Positions 60,401 through 64,000 of a DNA stretch of 64,000 bases are shown here, piece after piece (position 1 is the first letter of the stretch; each line of letters starts with the position of its first letter). Both the position numbers and the translations under genes were made by a program. The notes under the pieces are model-generated. The model searched no databases. It was not told the DNA's origin and saw nothing but the letters and a program-made list of their open reading frames with translations. This DNA is from Sphagnum magellanicum (Eukaryota; Streptophyta; Sphagnopsida; Sphagnales; Sphagnaceae): assembly GCA_021904315.1 (NCBI GenBank), contig CM038908.1, forward strand, positions 15,210,501 to 15,274,500, in the 5' to 3' direction.

Positions 60401-62880
60401 AGGTTGTGCACTTTCAAAAATAGGGTGTTGAATGATGAAGGAAGATGACATTTTGCCTTTCATTGTAAATATTATTTAATGATCATTAACTATTTTCATC
60501 ATAATTTATTCTCATTTTAAAGGGTAACCCATAGTTAATGACAAAATCGACAATCTAGGTTTCTTATAATACCTTATACTACTATATTTCTAATGACATT
60601 CACATGTGCTACTAAAGGTATGTTGAATAAATTCATCTCATTTTCAGCATAATTGAACTATTTCATTGGTTTTTGAAAAATATAAATTAAATTAATTTCT
60701 TTCTCTTCTTTAAAAATTAATACCTAATTATTTTACAATCTTTCATGTACAACTATTTGTACATGAACTTCCCAAACCATTGGCTTAACATTGTTTCGTA
60801 ATTCATTCAAACCCTATTTAAACTTTTAACACTCTTGTTCAAATGCAAATTTCCTATGATTTCTTAGTCTAAATAGGATTGAAACCCACATTATCCTATG
60901 CTTCCAACTTCTGCTCCTATAGTTTTTCAAGATCTAGTAATCTATTAGTAAGCATTTGTATAGGATTTGCATTATGATTGTCCCCATTGATAATCGGATT
61001 TTTTTTTTGTCAACATCAATAAATGAAAACCATAAATTGATTGGTAAGGGGTGTAACATGTAACTACTTTGTAAGTTGTATAATACAATAGTAGTAATAT
61101 ATGAAAATGTTCATTTTAGTTTGTTTTCTATTCATTTACAAACTTTGTCAATAGGTTCTTTATGAATTTGTTTGTTGATTTTGCATGTCCATTACCTTGT
61201 GAGTAATAGGTAATGGAATTGGTATGACATAATAAAAAATGTTCTGTGAAATACTAGATTAAGTGTACTTTGATTGGTAACAATTTTCAATGGACATTTG
61301 AACTTGGTAAGTATGTGTTTGTATCTAAACTAAGTTGTAACCATTATTGTATTTGTGTATAGTGATTTTGTTTTCACACGTTTGGTCACATAGTGTTACA
61401 ACCATAATGTAATTGTTACATGTATACCTTGTTATATGTTTAATAAGTCCAACAAGCAATTGAAATGTATTAAATGAAAATTTTGAAGGTAAAAATGAGC
61501 ACAATGGATGTGATTGCATTGCAAGAATTTGAATAAGATGAATCACAATAATGTAAATAATGTAATCACATGTGATGCATTGTGAACTACAAGCATGCGC
61601 ATGTGGACTAAAGTTTAACAAAAACATGCATGGTGCAAAATAACACCATAAGGTTTTAACACACAAAATAGGAAGCTTTACTACATAAGGTGTTCAATGT
61701 AATGAAATTTCAAAATGCCTACAAAATGCCTAGAAAGTATCACTACCTTAACCTTCAAGATAATCCATGATTTTTTTTTTCCATCACGCATGTTATCCCA
61801 TAGGTTTTCTCAGGTGCAATAGTTATTTGTTGCAACTTCTTTTGAGGCCCCCTCTAGAGCTCCAAATGTTAAATCCTCCCCCTCCCTTTTCCCCAACTAT
61901 CATTTAATGCAATTTACCATATGATTTAGCATTGGGTGGGATATATCCCTTTCTTCCTTTTTCTTATCAATTGGATAGTTTGGGCAACTCATTGGGAAAA
62001 ACATTAAGATTATTTGATAAGGTTTGATGTGATTAGTAAATAGCCACCTCAAAGTGGGTTACCACTAGATTGCTTTGGTCTCATGTTTTGGTCCTTTGTG
62101 TTCTTATCTAGTTTTATTTCAGACCCCCTTCTCCCCGCCCCCAAGTTATTAACACAAACTACAATGTAATTGTTGGGTCCCCTTGTGGAGCTCTTTGTTT
62201 GAATAAAAAAAATCATCAAACACGCATAAATTACATTTGGGTACATCAAAGGTAATAGAATCAAGCACTGCCCTCTAAAACACACTAAAGTGGTCTTGAA
62301 ATGGTATTCATAAGTTGACATGGTAGATTGCAATTCGCCAATCGCTCCTTTGTGTTTTATTAATTGTAATGTTTAAATTTTGTTTTAAAACATCGATTAC
62401 AATCCTTAAAGCATGTTTTTGGACCATACACTATATTCATTAGATTCATTTAAAATTTAAGTACATGCTATAATGATAGCTTAGAAGCATTACTGTATAT
62501 ATCCATCACACATTTGGAACACTAACTTAATTTACCACTAAAAACCAAATAAAATAAACATTGGTTACAGTTTCAATAACATGTTTAATTGTGAGTGTAC
62601 CCATTTCATAGAGATTGCTTTTAAGTAGATATTGCAAAATTGGCAAATGGGGTTGCAACTCTTCAATTGCAAGAGTACATTTTCTCAATCATGCTCTCCC
62701 TATAGTTGACATCTAACTCACACTCAAAAAGTGGTATTGTGAGAAGGATCCAGCTTCTAGTTGAAGGAATATGGTTTCAATTCAATCTTAGCTTTGATTG
62801 CAATTATATGGATTCAAAAAGCTTGTTTAAGCAAGATATTATTGTGGCATTGCTTTGAAGAAATAAGGCCTTGTTAGAAA
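57431..62880. other. AT-rich intergenic DNA with an unidentified minus-strand ORF cluster
   Basis: No gene is recognised. On the minus strand between about 60,330 and 59,290 several adjacent frames have protein-like, charged composition. One (60,123-59,854) has a run rich in Lys and Glu, followed by PKDINNEISRYFVKKGHSK. They may be remnants of a gag-like or other decayed gene; I cannot name it. The rest is T-rich on the plus strand, with many ATTT/TTTG runs. Confidence 0.4.
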
Positions 62881-63913
62881 CTGGGCACATCAGAACACAA
62901 GCCTAAAACGAACTGAGCCTTAAAAAGAGGTAGAAATGATGCAAGGTTGGCAAATAAACACAGAAACTGCATAATTGTACAGAAGGTACCAATGGAAAAT
63001 ATATTCAACAACAAAAAGCTATGAACTAAAAAAGGTTGCACCAAACAAATATGATTGTACACAGAAAAGCCCATTGGTGTTGCAAAAGTGCCAATTTGTA
63101 CATATAGCACCTATCAAGAAGAATATTAATGAATTGAAGTTTGTTAATTAAGTTTGATTAAGTGTCTATTCTGTGATAGTAGAGTTTTTCAGTGTTCACT
63201 GTGTTTTTCCCAGCAAAAATTTGCCAGTTTGGCAAAACAAAAAACATTGGAAAAAAAAAAAGGGAAAAGAAGAGAAAAAAAAGAAAAAAAGAAAAGAAAA
63301 AAGAACAATGAAAAAGAGAAAAACAGTGATACTGGCTGTGAAGAAAACACCTTGAAAACAAACGAAAAACTAAAACTAGAAATCTCCACAGAAAAACCCA
63401 ACTGGGCTGGGCTGGGACTTGGTGCCAAGAGAGATCTATCGGCCACCAGTGCACCATTAGGGAAGGATGGTGAGCAGACATCCACTTTTCCATCAGGTTC
63501 CCATTTCATAGCTAAGCAGGCCAGTTAGCTCAGTTTATGGTTTGAACTACCTATGTACTAACAACCCACTTGTCCTATGTACAGCTATTGCCATGCATCC
63601 ACAAGAAGTCTGAATTTTCACACAATCCGTGATGGCAAGAGGATCATTATGTTAAGTTTATGCATGAATTGTAATTGACTGCTGTACTTGACCTGTAGTT
63701 GCAGTAGCAAGTCTGCTTACTGCTCTGGGGAGAACACATTTTTTGGACTTTATACAAACATTTAAGAAGAGCAATAAACATACGAATGCATGGAGAGTTT
63801 AATTAATGGAAGGAACCATGCCATCGAGCTCCAATCCCCTTGGGCTCTGGCACTATTCCACATTTAAACTTGTCCATCATTTTGAGTTCGCTACCTAACT
63901 TCCATGATGGAGC
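62881..63913. other. Gene-flank-like DNA with a purine-rich tract
   Basis: Composition rises toward that of the gene islands. A long A/G tract (63,250-63,310) creates charged low-complexity frames that I do not accept as coding. If the partial minus-strand gene at the window edge is real, this is its 3' flank. Confidence 0.4.
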
Positions 63914-64000
63914 TTACCTTATAGCAGAAGCCCCCTCTTTCCATTCTGGAACTATGCAACTTTGAGGTTGCCATCTTGGATAACTTGGATTTGTCATGCT
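63914..64000 (-). CDS. Possible 3' end of an unidentified minus-strand gene (partial)
   Basis: The minus strand reads 28 codons from the window edge to a TAA at 63,914-63,916, with protein-like composition: NPSYPRWQPQSC, IVPEWKEG and ASAIR. I do not recognise the family. The stop overlaps a fair splice donor (AAG|GTAAGC at 63,918), so this could instead be an internal exon. The rest lies outside the window. Confidence 0.3.
   Translation of the reverse strand, partial: SMTNPSYPRWQPQSCIVPEWKEGASAIR

Noticed and set aside
63154-63528. Lys/Glu-rich 124-residue frame
   Set aside because: Produced by an A/G-rich low-complexity tract; no domain and no supported splice sites.
63515-63560. tRNA-like TTAGCTCAGTTTATGG phrase
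   Set aside because: A-box-like start, but no B box (GGTTCRANNCC) follows at the right distance and no cloverleaf forms by eye.

Overview
The window is nuclear DNA of a land plant. It carries spliced genes of typical plant families: a GT-1 trihelix factor, a polyubiquitin gene, a 20S proteasome alpha-4 subunit, a nodulin-related protein and a FAHD1-type hydrolase. Telo-box motifs (AAACCCTAA type) lie at gene starts. Intergenic DNA is long, AT-rich and full of transposon fossils. The repeat content, including a Ty3/gypsy fossil with a cytosine-methyltransferase-like domain, would suit a seedless plant such as a fern or bryophyte. That is inference; nothing here fixes the species.

Layout. Positions 1-13,200 form a gene island: a nodulin-related protein gene (+, three exons), a single-exon proteasome alpha-4 gene (-), a 1.1 kb foldback repeat, a 5'-truncated RPL7 fragment (+, two exons), and a seven-exon FAHD1-like gene (-) whose exon phases I could close completely. 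Positions 13,200-26,700 are AT-rich with no host gene that I can support; they hold a TACCTA-rich repeat, a small inverted-repeat element and a Ty3/gypsy integrase fossil. Positions 26,700-41,000 form a second island: a five-exon GT-1 gene (+), a four-unit polyubiquitin gene (-) with a 39-bp tandem repeat in its promoter, and a rearranged kinase locus. That locus has a kinase C-lobe copy, a second kinase with a degenerate catalytic loop, and an F-box/kelch fragment fused to its end. Positions 41,000-62,900 are repeat fossils: a hAT-like transposase, a Ty3/gypsy gag-pol fossil, and a second Ty3/gypsy fossil that is interrupted by a CACTA-like element containing a tRNA-like SINE segment. The last kilobase regains gene-like composition and may hold the 3' end of a minus-strand gene.

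The host genes are unrelated housekeeping, stress and regulatory genes and form no operon or pathway. The strongest leads are: (1) the methyltransferase-like domain in the Ty3/gypsy fossil at about 56.56-57.33 kb; (2) the kinase locus, where a phase-matched intron could join two kinase copies into a tandem-kinase transcript; (3) the tandem repeat in the polyubiquitin promoter and Thr28 in all four ubiquitin units. Exon boundaries were read by eye from splice consensus, phase and family similarity remembered without database access.
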